Part shown: positions 1 through 13,689 of the stretch, in pieces
How positions within the stretch are numbered: position 1 is the stretch's first letter
How the letters are laid out: every line of letters starts with the position of its first letter
NCBI GenBank assembly: GCA_940671915.1
Contig: CALNVZ010003429.1
Coordinates: 21,845,143 to 21,909,142, forward strand
Direction of reading: 5' to 3'
DNA length: 64,000 nt
Origin: Paracentrotus lividus
Lineage: Eukaryota > Echinodermata > Echinoidea > Camarodonta > Echinidae
The notes under the pieces: generated by a model
What the model saw: the letters and a program-made list of their open reading frames with translations, nothing else
What the model was told of the DNA's origin: nothing
Databases searched by the model: none
Made by a program: the position numbers and the translations under genes

Positions 1-3000
1 CGGCGGGCAGGAGCGAGAAAGGAGTGGAGGAACAGGGGACGGTGAGGTGGATGTGGGGAGCGGGGGGGCGTGGCACGAAACGTCAGAAGGCGAACGTCGG
101 TGACGAAAGCGCGATGAGAGGAACAACGTGGGCCACAGCGGGTGGTCCTCCGAAGCCCTGCGTCGGACAAGAGCGCAGGACAACAGCGTACGAGGGAAAT
201 ACCGAGGAAGCCCGCCGAACCGGAGGCAGAGCGTGGGGAGAGCGCCGGAGACGGTCAAGCAAAGGCAAGGAGAGGGCAATGCGAGCGGGGGTGCGAAGTG
301 TATGGGTGCCGCGGCGAGCGCGAGGGCGCAGGGGGCAGACAAAATGGGGACAACCGCAGGATGTGGGGGCGAAGATGGCAGAAAAGAAAGGGGGTGGTAA
401 CAATGGGAGGTGCGGTGGGGAGCCGAGAAAGAAATAAGAGCAGTAAGTAGAGCCAAGCAAGAAAGAATAGGGTGGGAAAGGGCAAAAGCATGAGGGAGCC
501 GACCAGAATGGGCCCTGAGAGAAAGAGACCCGCAGAGACGACTGCGCGGAGGGAAAGCAAGCGAGGAGCGCCCAAAAGAAGTAAGGGGGTAAGAGGTGGG
601 GGGGAGTCAAGCACGGGGTAAGGGCGGGGTGGCAGCAAACAGAAGTGGAGAAAAAACCGCAGCGAGCCCCCGCCAGGGGCAGCGAGCAGACGGGGGGAGA
701 GGCGGAGGGAACAAAACGAGGAAAGGAGCGCAGCGGGGGGACCCAGCGCAGGGGCGGACGGGGGCGGATGAAGGGCAGTAGTGAACACCGGCGAAAGAGA
801 GCAGGAAGGAACATGTTGGCGGGGAATACACAGGACGAGAAGAGCCAGGAAGGGGAGGAGGGGGTCATACGGGAGGGACCGATTGGAGCACTGCAAGTTG
901 CTGAGAAGAGGGAAAAGTGTCGGTTAAACCAAAGGGCTAAAGTAGCAGCGAAAACCGGGATGAAAGGCGATGAGCGAGGTACAGCAGGCCTGAGAAGAGC
1001 AACGAGAGTGACAAATTGGTGCGGGGAAGGCGGGGTGGAACCGACGGAGGAAGGTGGGGGGCGAACGACGGGCGGGGGCGGAGAAAAGAGGGACGAACGT
1101 GGTCCGGCGGGGTCAGGAAACGCCCCCCCCGGAGGCGGAGAGAGCTGTAGACGAGAGCGAAGGCCGAGCAGGAAAAGGAGATAGGAGCAGAAGGGGCCAG
1201 GGATAGAACGATGGAGAGTCGAAGAGCGATCAGGGGGACGGGACAAGCAGCGCTGCGAAGGGGGGCAAGGAGGGAGGAGCACACGGGGGGCCGGAGCAGG
1301 GAGCGAAACAATCTCTCTATGTTCATGTTCTGTTGTTGTTGTGTCTAGTGTATGTGGAACCACCACAAGGGGGCAAGCCTCTATATGGCGGCGAGGGGCG
1401 AGGTACTGTTTGTTCTATCTATATGTGGGGTGGCAGCCAGTCTATGTGTGTATGTGGGGTATCTGTGTGAGAAAGGTGCAGGATGGTCTGTGTCTGGCGG
1501 CGGCGGCGGGGCCGGCCGGTGGACGGCGTTAGGAAGGGGACAGTTTTTTTGTATTTTTTTTTTTTGTTAGGTGTTTCTGTATGTGTGTGGGCGAGGGGGT
1601 AGTGATGGGCGGGAAGGGCCGGGAGAACAGGTGTGTAGCGTGACGAAGAGGCGGTGTATGTGGGAGAACGAAATGGAGGACAAGCTCGGGTGCTGTCTAT
1701 GGTCAGAAAGGGGGACGCTCTGAATGAACAGTAGAGTGGAGGCACGACGCGCGTATGAGCAGGGCTAGTGGGCGAGTGGTGGGGGGGAGGCATGCCCCCC
1801 CCAATATATGTGTGTCTTGGGGGGGGGGAGGTGGGGGACAAGCAGCCCCCCCAATGAGGGGAGAGCAAGAAAAGATATAAAGAGCAGAGGCAGAGAAAGC
1901 GATCGCATGACAAAGTGCGGGAGCAGAGAAAACACGGGGAGGAAAGGAGGAGAGCAGGGGTGGCAGTCTAAAATACAGAGGCCGGACAGTGCAAAAGCCA
2001 AAAGTTGGTGTCGTGTCACTGCTGTGCTGTTAGTGTCTCGTCGTGTGGGCCGGAGATGTACGGGATGTGATCATCTATATGTATCACGGCGGGAGAGATG
2101 GGAAGCGCATAGCAGGGCCAGAGAGGGCACGAGGCACAGGGTCGGGAAAATTATATATCTTATTAAACGATGGACATAGCAGGGGCAGCGAGCCCGGCGT
2201 ATGAGGGGACAGGAGGCCGCGAGAAGGAAAACGGAAGGCTAGAGGAGTGCCCCCGCAAAAAGCCACAAGGTGGTGAGGAAGAAATAAGGAAGAGCGAAGA
2301 GGGGGACACGATCGCGGCGCGGCATGCTAGAGAGAACGTGGGGGGACTTGTGTCGTACCAGAGTTGTATGTTATATGTGTATGCTATGCCACTGAGCGCC
2401 GTGGTAAATGGCCGCTCGTGCAAAATGAGTCGCGACAGTGGCCCTCGAACGTGTTATGTCGTTATATATTATAGGCCGGAAGTGGTGCAGCGCGCCCGCG
2501 GCGCCGCGCGCTGATGAGAGATGGGGCAAGATGTGCACGGGACGGGGGGAGCGGGGAGTGCAGGTATGAGTGGCACGAGGCCGGACGGGTGAAAACACAA
2601 ACGCCCGCCTTTTTCGGGCAGTGCGCCCAGATGGCGTACAAGAAAGGTAGCATAGGGGTTGCAGCAGGGCACGAGGACGCAGAAAGTGTGTGTCTATGCG
2701 CGCCGCGGCTCTGTCTGCTGTCTACAAGAGGGCGCGAACGGGAAGGCGGCCAGTAATAGTGCAGAGAGAGGGGCGGTGTGGGGCAGGACGTGCTAGTGAG
2801 GGTCTGCCGGCGAAGCACAGGAAAGCCCCAGGCCCGCCAGAACGGCGGTGCGGAGTTAGTGCAGGGAACGCTGACAAGTATGTCTTCCGACCAGTGTGTC
2901 TATGTTGTCAAGAGTGAGTGAGAAAGGTGGAGGCGCGCGCGGCGCGCGCGCAGTGAACAGCCGTAGGAAGGCGACCAGATGACACAGGGAGGTACGCGGT

Positions 3001-3170
3001 GCAGAAGAAGGGGCTATTTGGGGGGGGAGGTCGAGGTGACAGTGACAGGCAGGAGGGCCCCCGGGGGATGAAATACCTATGATGTATATCTCTCGTCTCC
3101 GGGCCGCGTGTCGCGGGATGCGACAAGAGATGTGTCTGTGTGCAGTGTCACGAGAGTTATGATAATGTGT
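1..3170. other. GC-rich, purine-biased tract with no credible gene
   Basis: The + strand is dominated by G and A (about 80% purine in the lines I counted within the first 1.3 kb). It then passes through a GT-rich stretch (about 1320-1560) and a weaker G-rich part, and fades into ordinary AT-rich DNA near 3.2 kb. Long open frames exist on both strands, but they follow from the skew (few stop codons can form). They encode Pro/Ser/Leu-rich or Arg/Gly-rich junk with no domain. No exact tandem period is visible. It may be a highly diverged GA-rich satellite, or an error-rich consensus at a contig edge. GA-rich blocks also occur at 57.06-57.23, 57.8-58.05 and 58.56-58.69 kb. Confidence 0.6.
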
Positions 3171-3354
3171 TGTCTATGTCGTCGCGGTCTGCTCTGCGTC
3201 TGTTATATAGAAACGGTGAAAAATAAGGGTGGGTGAGATGTCTGTATATGATCTAGTGCAGGTTGTTATGTCTGTGAGCCAACTACAGCAGCACGCGGGC
3301 CCCTGTTTGAACAAACCAATTAAAGCCCCTTCCTCGTTTCGCTCTCGCATTATG

Positions 3355-3525
3355 CTAAAAATGCCCAATTTATGTCACTGTGATTGAGAAAATTTTCAGC
3401 TCGCACTTCGCACTCGCATTATACAATACATTGTTTCATATTTATATGCATGTGTGTATACAAGCATTATCCCACCCCAACAATGGACACTGCGATCATA
3501 TACCACCGTATGTGTCACATTGAGG
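3355..3525 (+). repeat. Dispersed repeat copy containing a GCGAGTGCGAAGTGCGAGC-like motif
   Basis: This stretch is matched in inverse orientation by 7845-8005. The shared words include the complement of GGGTGGATAATGCTTGTAT-like sequence, a CACTGTGATTGAG block and an AATGGACACTGCGATC block. It carries a CpG-decayed version of the GCGAGCGCGAAGCGCGAGC motif that is arrayed at 62.77-63.91 kb. It looks like an old interspersed element rather than a gene. Confidence 0.6.
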
Positions 3526-3586
3526 AAAAGAGGAAATATCGACGATCATCCCCCCCAATCGCCAAAACAAATCGACACCGTTGCAC

Positions 3587-4056
3587 GTTAGCATATGAAA
3601 AACACTACCATTGTGCCTTCCAATGAACAATAGGCCTAGTCACGATAAAATTTAGATTCGTCATTTATTTTTTTTGGTAAGTCCTCATTTCTTTATACGT
3701 TTTCAACTGTCGAGCGGAGGCCGACAGTGGATTCGTTGAAGTTCCTTTTTATATTTCTCTTCTTTATTCTAAAAAATATTGAAAGAGTGGTTTTGCGGAA
3801 AACGTTTTGTGAAGTAGAGTCTTGCAGTTTTTCTTGCGAAATGGGTCCACTTTGGTTTAGTATGATTGACAGCGCGCACAACAAAAGCGGTCTTTATCGG
3901 GAACAGCTGAATCGCGTTGTTCAGTTACGGTCAACGCACTTCAGTCATCGCAACCAGGAGGCGGAGCTCCGCGCGATAGCTAATCAGAGCGCCCAACAAT
4001 CAAAATGCATTGTTCTCTAGCTCTGTAAGAACGAACTTGTAGATTTTTCTACGTGG
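3587..4056 (+). repeat. Solo arm of the 57-58 kb fold-back element
   Basis: Nearly the same sequence forms the right arm of the fold-back element at 58.10-58.57 kb, and its complement forms the left arm at 57.26-57.73 kb. Shared landmarks are the stretch ending in CCTTCCAATGAAC, the TCACGATAAAATTTAGATTC block, the GATTGACAGCGCGCAC block and the CAATCAAAATGCATTGTTCTC end. Open frames inside it (for example 3727-4020) recur only because the repeat recurs. They are not conserved proteins. Confidence 0.85.
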
Positions 4057-4556
4057 GTCGTGAATGATTTAATTGTGTCAAGAGGGAGTTCTGGGTTAGG
4101 CAGAAGAACTAACTGAGTTAAAGTTGGAGGGTCGTCTCGGTCGAGAGTCTCTGTAATTTCATAATCGGGAAGAATCTCTTTGGCATTCCTTATTAGGGTT
4201 TCACGGTGGGTTTGCAGCTGCTGGCAGAGTAGAGATGAAGTGGAGCACATCTTCATCAACTAATTTACATAATGGACAGGTAGCTGTTTGGGATTTGCCA
4301 ATTGTCAGTAGACGCTTCTGGGTTGGATATGTTTGAGTAAGGAGCTGAGCTCTGATAATCTGGGCCAAGCCTACTGAGAAGATCAGTAATGAAGATGGAG
4401 TCCAGGTTTTTCCATATGGAGAGGGTCGACTTGGTTGATATGGCATCAAGGACATCCTGTAGAACTTTTGCTTGAATGTATCTCTTGACCATCAGTTTCC
4501 ACGTATGGTAAGGAACTGGATGCTCCACCAAGGATGAGAGATTTGGAAGAGTTAAA
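4057..4556 (-). mobile_element. Relic of the 3' end of a non-LTR retrotransposon polyprotein
   Basis: On the minus strand three overlapping frames together read like the region downstream of the reverse transcriptase in LINE-type elements. A helical stretch containing WKLMVKRYIQAKVLQ comes first. Next come RAQLLTQTYPTQKRLL and a Cys/His motif, CPLCKLVDEDVLHFI, which resembles the C-terminal CPLC...EDxxHFL...CP signature of many non-LTR elements. Last comes a tail with ETLDRDDPPTLTQLVL. The reading frame changes at least twice, near 4400 and 4260, so this is dead sequence. The family (RTE, L2, CR1 or other) cannot be decided from so short a piece. It abuts the fold-back arm on one side and the inverted FEM1 flank on the other. 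Confidence 0.65.
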
Positions 4557-4870
4557 GTTGTCAGGCATATACTGGGTGTCTTAAAAAAAACACCAAAAGG
4601 AAACCAAGGTGATCATTAAAATTTCTAAATTTCAGTGGTGATTCGAAAATTCATTCGCTTGCAGCAGGGCACCTCATTTACCATTCTAATACTTGTTGTT
4701 GGCCGTGGATGGCTGCCTTTTATCAAGGTTGTTTACTCTCAACAGTCTATTAATAAACAAGAAAGAACATATATTAAGAACATATAATCTCGTTAATCGT
4801 TTGTCAAGAGTTTAAACGAATAATACAATGTATCTCCATTTTATGGTCTTATTTTTGTTGAATAGAAAAA
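4557..4870 (-). repeat. Inverted copy of the FEM1-like gene 5' flank plus a MITE arm
   Basis: The reverse complement of this segment matches about 15690-15985. It starts at GTCAGGCATATACTGGGTGTC, continues through a MITE arm (AAGGTGATCATTAA, TTTCAGTGGTGATT) and then through the FEM1 5'-flank words GGCTGCCTTTTATC and CTATTAATAAACAAG. It extends to an AATACAATGTATCTCCAT block that is also in the second flank copy near 16100. The presence of FEM1 flank in reverse orientation 11 kb away means a third FEM1-type locus, an inversion or a misjoin lies between them. Confidence 0.8.
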
Positions 4871-5160
4871 ATACTAAGAAATAATCAAGATAAATGAATA
4901 CACTCACACGGTGGCTAGTTGGTTATCGATATCGATGTCCATCACTCTGATTGACAAAAAATACTGCTATAGTTAAATTATGTGATGTGAGAGGCATGCT
5001 ATTGGGTTTTTCTTAATTCACGCTTAGATGCTTTCTTATTTAAGGATGATATTTTTACACTACTTTGTGACATAGTTAGAAAAACTCTACAAAAAGTGTT
5101 TCTATGGGAACTCTCAATAGTTTGATGACTACTGTCGGTTAACCAGAGGTACTCAAAAAT

Positions 5161-5188
5161 AAAAAAAAAAAAAAAAAAAAAAAAAAAA
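5161..5188 (+). repeat. Poly-A run of 28
   Basis: A homopolymer of 28 A follows CTCAAAAAT. It may be an old retroposon tail or a slippage tract. No retroelement body is recognisable directly upstream. Confidence 0.9.
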
Positions 5189-7583
5189 GAAGATACCCAT
5201 ATTGTGTGTTGCTGATCTCTCAATTATTAAAAATCTAATCCCATAATATATACATAAGATATCCAAAATTTTTTTCAGTGTCGCAGGAAGGATATATTTT
5301 AAATTAGATGATGGTTTTACCACAAATTCATATCTCGTGCACAAATAAGATTTAAATAGTATAGCTAGACGCTGCCCCATTCCATCGCATAGTAGTGGAT
5401 GGTGATTCCGAAAATAAAATGTTAATTCCGCCTAACTTTACTTATAAATCTTCTCTATTTTCTATCATTTTTTGGGAGCAAAATACTTCTCAAGAAAGAG
5501 AATTTGTCCTTCGGATAATCTTACTTCAATCGTTATAATGGAAAATTACTATGATCTTTTCTTATCAGAGATTCTGAAGATATTACTATTTTTCAAGGTT
5601 CATAAATACAGTTTTAATAAAAATTCTTCCAACTAACCAACGACCGAGAATGGCGACCCCTGGTATCTACATGTCTCATTAACCTCAAATCCTAAGTATC
5701 AGCACTAACCTCCAGGTCCAATATCGTTTATGTATTACCAACATAACACTGTGGGATCACATTATCCATCAGGTCTCTCAAGTCTTCAGTCAGGAACCAA
5801 TGAGAGAATGTAATTTCCTGTTATCTTTCTGCACTTGTGAGAGCATCGGTAGGCCCTGTCAGGAAACATAACTGATGTTTTATCAATTTATTGTTTTTTT
5901 AAATGGTCCTGAGTTCTACCTATGATGTCAATATGCAATAAAAGACAAACCCATTGAACTCTTTTATTATTTCATCTTATTTCCGAAACTCACAGTAAGC
6001 ATTGAGGTTTTCAAGTTATGCCCAACATCAAATACAAGAGGTCATTCATGTCGACTAGCTAATTGGCGATAATCTTACCCAAATCAGCTAACCTGACTTT
6101 CAGATATATCGTCTAAATTTTTCACGTTGATAGAGGTGGATTAGATTTTGGCTGTTTTTCCATGTTGGCCAACTTTCATTACATCTACTCTCTTCATCAA
6201 TGCAGCTTAAGCAATTATAACCCACCGTGCTAGGACAATAAACGGCACTTGAAAGGAATGACCAAAGAATTCGCATTCGTTTTCTAACAGCACGGAACTA
6301 TTATCGGAGATATAGCAATGAGTATACTCTACACAAGTTCAAGGGTATACCAGAGACTGAACTGGGACCCTCCAACTCGTAGTTGTTGAGGACTCAGTGG
6401 TTAGTTCTTCGGTTGACGATCTCAGGTATAGGATCCCTGAATCTCATTGATCAATTCAACAATTTTATGAGAATTATGATTGCTTATTCACGATGATCAA
6501 CTTGATACGATGATGATGATGAAGAATAATTTTAATCAATAACTAGATTTTTGCGGTTCGATGGTTGACAGAGCTACGATGAAGTGAACTCAACCATTGG
6601 TTCATTTTGAGGTGATGGTTGTTGTGGTGGGTTGGCAGCACTTTATTGGGTTAATATAGCTGGTGAATTTGATATACTGCAGACGTTATTATGGACTTCG
6701 AGTGCCTACTGATTGCTAGAGTCTTGCAAGAAGAATTGAGTTGATCTAGTAAGGATGTGGTGGTTGCATGTACAGTTAAATTATGTGGATGATGCCCAAA
6801 TTATTGATGAGAACAACGCATGGGTTTGATGTCTTCAGCTGATGGTGTATCGCCATGATGGAAAAGAATCCGCTTTTAAGAATTATTGGTACGCTCGGAA
6901 TTTTGATGGGATGGATGTTTAGGTCAGTGTCTTGGTGCGGGTTAAATGGTACTTGATTAACCATTTTGATAATTGATGGTCACATAATCATTGTGACGTT
7001 CAGGGTGGGTTATAGGGTTAGAAATTAAAACTGCAAGAGTCACTCTACTTCATCATAAGAACCGTATTTACTTCGGCATTTTAGAAACCAACTCTAAATT
7101 CAATATTTTTTTATGATCATATTATTAGATGATATTTATAATAAGTATAAAAGGAACCATTAACACAAACGTATAAAAGTTCCAAAACACTAGTCTGGCC
7201 TAACATATTTGTAATGGATTCTTATGCCTGGGTCTTTTTCTTCTTAATGACGCAACTGGTTCTAAGATTAAACAGGGAATCGTAAATAATTTCTTTCACT
7301 AACTTTTATAGACCTATTGTCACATGCGCCATAGCTCCTATCACTTCAAATACACAAATAACAACATTCACCCCCAGGCCTTCACGTAATCTCACATATT
7401 TGGCTACAGCTATTCTAGTTGTAGAACCTAAGGCCTATTGCTCGATCCAAGGGATATAGGCACAAAATGGGCAGACCAAAAATAGAGTTACAAGTCGGTC
7501 TCTTATCAATGGCACTCATACGCGCTAACGATAGCCAACCTACACCAACACCATGGTCTCGATACCCTCGCCTCGATTTCTGT

Positions 7584-7623
7584 CTCCTCCTCTCTCGCGC
7601 GCATTTCGCGCGCGCAGGAGAGG
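7584..7623. repeat. CpG-rich hairpin
   Basis: A CTCCT...CTCTCGCGCGC arm, an ATTT loop and a CGCGCGCGCAGGAG arm can fold on themselves. The alternating CG run is unusual within this AT-rich stretch. No function is evident. Confidence 0.55.
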
Positions 7624-7844
7624 CATGTTGGCTAATTGGTGCGTGTGATCCAGGTCAGGAAATCCTTTTAAGGATGAACAAACCCAATCTGGGAGGTACA
7701 ACTCAAGGCAACACTCCCAGATATCAATGAAGTCAGTCAGAAGAACAGTCATGGATCATTATAGAATGGCCTAGCCAATGTGTCACTCTTATGCTTTCTA
7801 CCATGTGAATCGACCTATTACGAATAGATGCGGTGGTATTATAG

Positions 7845-8005
7845 ATCGCAGTGTCCATTGTTGGGTGGATAATTGCTTGTATCCACACATTTTGCATATA
7901 AATATTGAACAATGTATGTATAATGCAGCGATAGTGCGAAGTCGAAAGACTGAAATTTTTTCCTCAATCACAGTGGACAGGTATATATTGGGCATTTTTA
8001 GCATA
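7845..8005 (-). repeat. Inverted copy of the 3355-3525 dispersed repeat
   Basis: Read on the minus strand it shares with 3355-3525 the blocks ATGCCCAATATA, CACTGTGATTGAG, a long AT-rich centre and CAATGGACACTGCGATC, in the same order. Identity is moderate, so the copies are old. Confidence 0.6.
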
Positions 8006-11000
8006 TAAATGCAAAGTTCATTCTGTCTTAAAAATCAATGGATGAAGCCTGCAGAAACGTAGGAGAGGAAGGGGCTTAACTTAGGTAAGAAACCTAACCG
8101 TATGGAATGTATATGTCATTTGGAGTGTGCTAAGGCCACTCCTCAAGCGAGGCAGATATCACTACACACATAGCATATGTATAAATGAAGATCGGTATTT
8201 GTAAAGTAATCTACCTCAAAAACCATTATTTCTTATTCGGGCTAAGCGGCCTCGGTGTGTTACCTTCTCACATAATTAATTCCTACTGGACTGACTTTCA
8301 ATCTGTGCCATTTGCATTCGTGATATAATTTTTTGTCTCTGCTCGAGCTCTTTTGTGATTATTCTATAATCTCTTATACGGGTCAACAATAATAAGTGAC
8401 ATGAAATGGGACATATATTGTTAGAATAAAAGCGTAAAGCGTAATACGCTGTCAATTAGGAGAAGGATTAGGTTTTTTTGGCTGTATCTGGGTATCTTCA
8501 TCATAGGAGTCGGTACAACAAGTAGCCTTCATTGAGACTGATTAATTGGTCCCACTCTCTCTCATATTTAGGATCATAAACACCAACTATGTTAATGGAA
8601 TTGATTCTATTGCACTTATGGATAAATAGTACCTACATAAATGATGAATTAGTAGGATGGTCATTATAATTTTTATTTAGTGCATCATAGGGTTCTGACC
8701 ATTCTATTTCGAGGGCGGGCTCCACTTGGCCATTTTGAAAATTAACAATGCATATAGAGAAAGGAAATAGTGTTTGGATAACAGGGTGGCGAAAGTAAAG
8801 ACTAAAGCCAAACGTTGAAAAACAACAATTATTCCTTGGACTTTTAAAAAAAATATGTTTGCTGAGCTTCTGCTAGATTTACATTGTATCTACTGAAATA
8901 TATATATATATGTAAACTGAGTTAACAGATCTAAATTACCGAGAAAGAACGGTCGGGTATTCCAATCTTGGTTCAGGGTCTCCTTCAATTGTAAGTCAAT
9001 TTGGTTTTGACAGTAAACTGATCTTTTTAAGCTACGAAGACAAACGGTTTGATTGAAGATAAACGTTGGCCGAGATGGAGTGATGGTGGTCGCTTTACAA
9101 TGTAGTGCTTTTGATTAGTATCCGTGCGGAACCACTTCATTGGATCCGTATATCTGCACAAAACAAAACTCGCAAATCTAGAGTTGACATGATGAAATAT
9201 TATGAGTGCCCCCCAAAAAATCGTGAGATATTCCCAGTTTATGACTGGTCAATAGCTAAATGTCCCTTTCGTTTGCTTTCAAGATCTTAAAGCTCTTTGG
9301 AAACAGGTTACCTCCTCACGTTTATCCTGTGAAAAATTTTTACTGTTCTACAGATAAATTAATGTGATTATACAGCTTTCGTTATTGTATATATTTCCCA
9401 TGCGATACTGTATTATTCAGTGTGTGCTCAGAGACCTCCATGGGAATCGCCGGATGAGAGTAAGTATTTCAGCGGCCTTCGATCCAAAGCAGGAAGTGCG
9501 CAGCTAGTCTTCGTGCTCTTTTGTGTTACAAAAGACGTGTTTATATTCGGGTTATGGCATAACGTGACGAAATCCGGGTGATAATTCTTAAGACGGACCA
9601 TTACAACATTATTAGAGACAGCACGGATTTCCTTGATTGATTTTAACGTCGCATGAACAATAATGGTCGGATAAAGGAACCTTGGGGCATGGAAAGTGAC
9701 GCGCCACAATTTATGTTTGCCGGACCTGGAAGGCCGCCCCAAAACATATTAAAATACCTATATATTAACATTATGCACTATCTTATATTAAGAGAGCTCG
9801 AAAGCGCGAGCTGAAAATGTTCACATTTCACTTCGTGGCAGTGCTCTCTCATTGGAAATGGGTTTTAAATTTCCTGTAGAAGTATTTATTTGGGATCAAT
9901 CTCTACTCTTGCTTACGCTCGCTCTCTTTCTCTTACTAATCTTTTATTGAACACCGATCTCTCGTACTGTTGTCACTCTTTCTTCTTAGCTCTCTTTCCC
10001 CACCGTTGGATGTCTGAGTGCAATTGCTTGTCGAAGTGATATATTCATTGATGACCGGTATTTAGTTCAATGTGTGCCGAGTCCAAAAAGTGGGTCTTAT
10101 TGGGACTTGGGAATTCCACGATGAATCGTTGCATAGTTTGAGTCGGTCAGGACCTGCCGCAACCTTAGTATGGAGTGTGAGCAAGACGATGTCAGCTACT
10201 GTGTCTAGTCATAGGGATTTATTATGTGATATATTTCCCATTCCTTGATAGGAAAAGAAAAAGAGATAACTAAGGCCCTCTACTAACTCAAGATTTAAAC
10301 ACTCACAGCAAGATGCATGTATGGGACTAGTTCACTTTTTTCTCTTTGTGTGTATTTTTTTGTGCTTGAATTTGGGGTATGGTGAAGGAACTCCGTCATA
10401 GATAGTACTTTACTATGCCTTCAGATTGGTTCTTAACCTTTACTTTAGGGCGGTTATAATAAATATGGTAGGACATCCTTGGTTACCCCTAGTATGCGCT
10501 CAATATCAATTTTGGAAGAAAGTTCTTGTACGTCTTGAACACTGATTTAGTCTCTAATCTCAAGGATTTTATGTGAATAATGGGTATTTTTTATTGCTTT
10601 CTCCGTCCAGAGGTTTGTGATGATATACCAAATATAATTAAGTGGTGAAAGAAAATACGTAACCTCATAGCAAATGAAATGCTGCTGCTCTGTGGTCACA
10701 AAATAAATACTATACAACAAAATTGTTGATTGTGATGTTAAATACTCTCTCAGGTATAATTCAGGCACACACAGAGGAATGATCTTGTAACTAGTAAAAT
10801 GGCCACCATCATTTAGGGAGCTGCTTTTAAGGAAGAGTGAAAAGAAAATTTTGGAATTTATATGCAACTTGTTATTAGCCAAGTGTCAATTAGTGTATGT
10901 AACATGAATATGACTAATTTTACAGGACCGGTAGGGCAAAATGAGGCTTTATAAAGATTTTGCGAAAGTAAAAACCCGTGAAAATTTGGATGTCTACACA

Positions 11001-13689
11001 ATTTCGATAAATTCTGAATAATTTAATAACTTTATTTCAAAATAGACTGCTTTTATATGATAACGAAATTTACTAGTATATTTAATTTGGAGGTCTAAAG
11101 CTTATTTATGCATCGCTGGATGTATTGTGATATTTTATTTTTCCTTGATATCTCTCAGATATTAGCTTGGAAGTGTATTGGGGCTTGGATTTTTTATGTT
11201 TGGACACCCGGACTTTTCTCTCTTTCCCCCCCACTTTCTCGAAACTCATATTGGGTGAATGGCGGGAATGTGCACTTCTCCACTGCATCCCACTTTACTT
11301 TAATCGACACCATGGTTAACTTGCTACAACGTGTTAAATCATCAATCGGAGCGTTATCTAGTGTCTTATTAAAATTATAATTAATTTAGTGGTTTCCCAC
11401 GATTAAGATTTAAATTCTGAGGCGTTTTCGCGACCTTGACCTGTCCTACCTATTTCTGTGCTTTACTTTTTTCATATATCACGATCTCTTCAGGGTATAT
11501 TATTTGATCATCCGTGTTGGATCACGGATGAAACCATTCAATAGGGACATTATAAACCATTTTAAAGCGGAACAGGGGTCTTGTTTATCCACCTTTCTGT
11601 TTTTCCACTTACTCTCGAGCAGTTAACGGTAGCTAGCAAGAAGAAGAAGAAAGTTAAGAAGAAGTAATGATACTTTCTACTGGTCTACAGCCGTATAGCC
11701 CCAATTATATCATCGCCAATCGGGCTTGTTTAGAACCCCTTAATTTTGATTTTCTGTTGCTAAATAAGTCAATAGATCGCATAGGAAGACGGTCTTTTTA
11801 GGATTTTGCGAGATAAATAAATGTAGAGTGGAGTTAACTTTCATGCACCACCATCAAAGCCATAGAGGATGGGATTGTTACGAACAATGACGGCTAAAAG
11901 GAAAACCCAAGATTATCATTGTGTGATTCATCATATCTTTTGAAGTAAAATATCAATATTTGATATAACCATCAATAATATGAAAATTAAAGAATGAGAT
12001 TACTAGAAAGTAATTGGGTTTTGTTGAAAAGATTACCTAACTAGTGGGTGTTTGGAATCCATTATTTTGCCTTTTTTCTGTCAGTAACACTGTTACATCA
12101 AATGTTTACTCCCATTGAAGGTTTATAGTATTTCTTAGATATGCTCATTACATGAGCTTCAACTCGGTTATATGTAATCTTCACTTGGACAAATGTCTGT
12201 ACTTCATATGTTTGGAATATCAGTTTTAAATGAATTAGTCCTTTTTAGAGTTAGATCTAAACGCGTGCATACTCAGAAAACATCAAAGAAGGAAGGGAAA
12301 GGTGCGTTATCTAATAGTGAAACCTGATGTAGGACTCATACGTTTTTATGTCATATACTTTAATACTCGTCCTAACCAGACAAGTAGATTAGGCCCCAAT
12401 CTTTACCTCAAAGTTCATGGATATTATATTACTTACGGAAATGGAGCTCTATCCTCAAGACTAAGTGGTGTGGAAATTTGTAATGTTACATAAAAATTGA
12501 TATCGATGATGTATCAGATGAATAGAATTATTACTGAGGAAGACATTTCGATGTTCATCGAAGTAATAGCCTTAATCACGTTATCAAATCATAGATATTT
12601 AGATGAATTTAGGTGGTTTACGAAGAGAATTTATTCACAAATAATTTGGATATCGGCAATAGATGATTGTATGAGGTGCATAAAATTTACTATGAACACT
12701 GGTGTTGTCAAATTAACGGAGCTAGATTGAAAATCTGACGGGCATCAATTTTATTATGGCCTTGAAGAATATTAGTTGATATAATCATGGTAGTATATGA
12801 TTATTTTAAAAGGCGCGGACGAGATGAAAAATGTTCTGAACACCTATTTACAATGACAATAACTTTATCTCATAGAAAGGGTTTTCTAACCTACAATACA
12901 TGGAATGATTATTAAACGGGGAACCACGTACAGAAATCATGCAGTATGTTGGAACTACGATTAACCAGATCTAGGCTAATTTTTAATAAAGTGGTTGATA
13001 GTAAGGATCAGGACTATATTATAAAACAAGAAAGAAAGTGTAGAAGGGTTAAATGTTAAGTTATAATGATATTCGCTCAAGCTGATGAATACATGTGGTA
13101 GCTAGTAGTGGTCGAGGGTTCTTTTTCTCAAACCATTTTCTGTTTTGCCTTAGCTAATAAAGACAAATTCTCTCAACAGTAATTTTACAGAAGAGGTGTC
13201 TTGAGGTCTCCCTTATTGCTTTAAATAAAAAAAACATTAATTTTAAAGGGCACATAAATTTTTCAAAATTTACTAAATGTTTGTTGGGGACCAGGGTAAT
13301 ATTTTGGGGATCATTTACCATTAAGAGACTTTGTGCATTTAGTATTAGGCTTAAATAGATTATTTGTATTCTTTTATATACTTTATTTTCCGGGCATTGT
13401 CAGTTTAAGTCTCTAGACGGGGTACTTAACTTCTTTTATATAGTATATATAGAGCTCTTTATGGAATACATGTAGGTGTCTAAAATTAATTGCTTTGTGA
13501 CGAATTTTACTCACCAAATATTTATTTTCTTTTCTTTTTTGAGGTTGGATATTAATTACTTGAGAATAAATATATTTCCTTATATTCGGTTATTTATAAT
13601 AAAAAGCACTATTCAATTTTCTCCTGTTCTCTCTGCTTTCAACAACCATTTATTTTTCTCGGCATCTTATTATGAGGAGCATATATCTA

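Noticed and set aside
83..1366. 427-codon minus-strand open frame in the purine-rich tract
   Set aside because: Pro/Ser/Leu-rich product without any domain; overlapping long frames on both strands are explained by the strand bias that removes stop codons.
3727..4020. 97-codon frame starting MDSLKFLF
   Set aside because: It lies wholly in a fold-back arm repeated at 57-58 kb, where frames are broken differently; no coding conservation.
9428..9742. 104-codon minus-strand frame in the blank region
   Set aside because: No recognisable domain, no splice context and length near chance for this composition.
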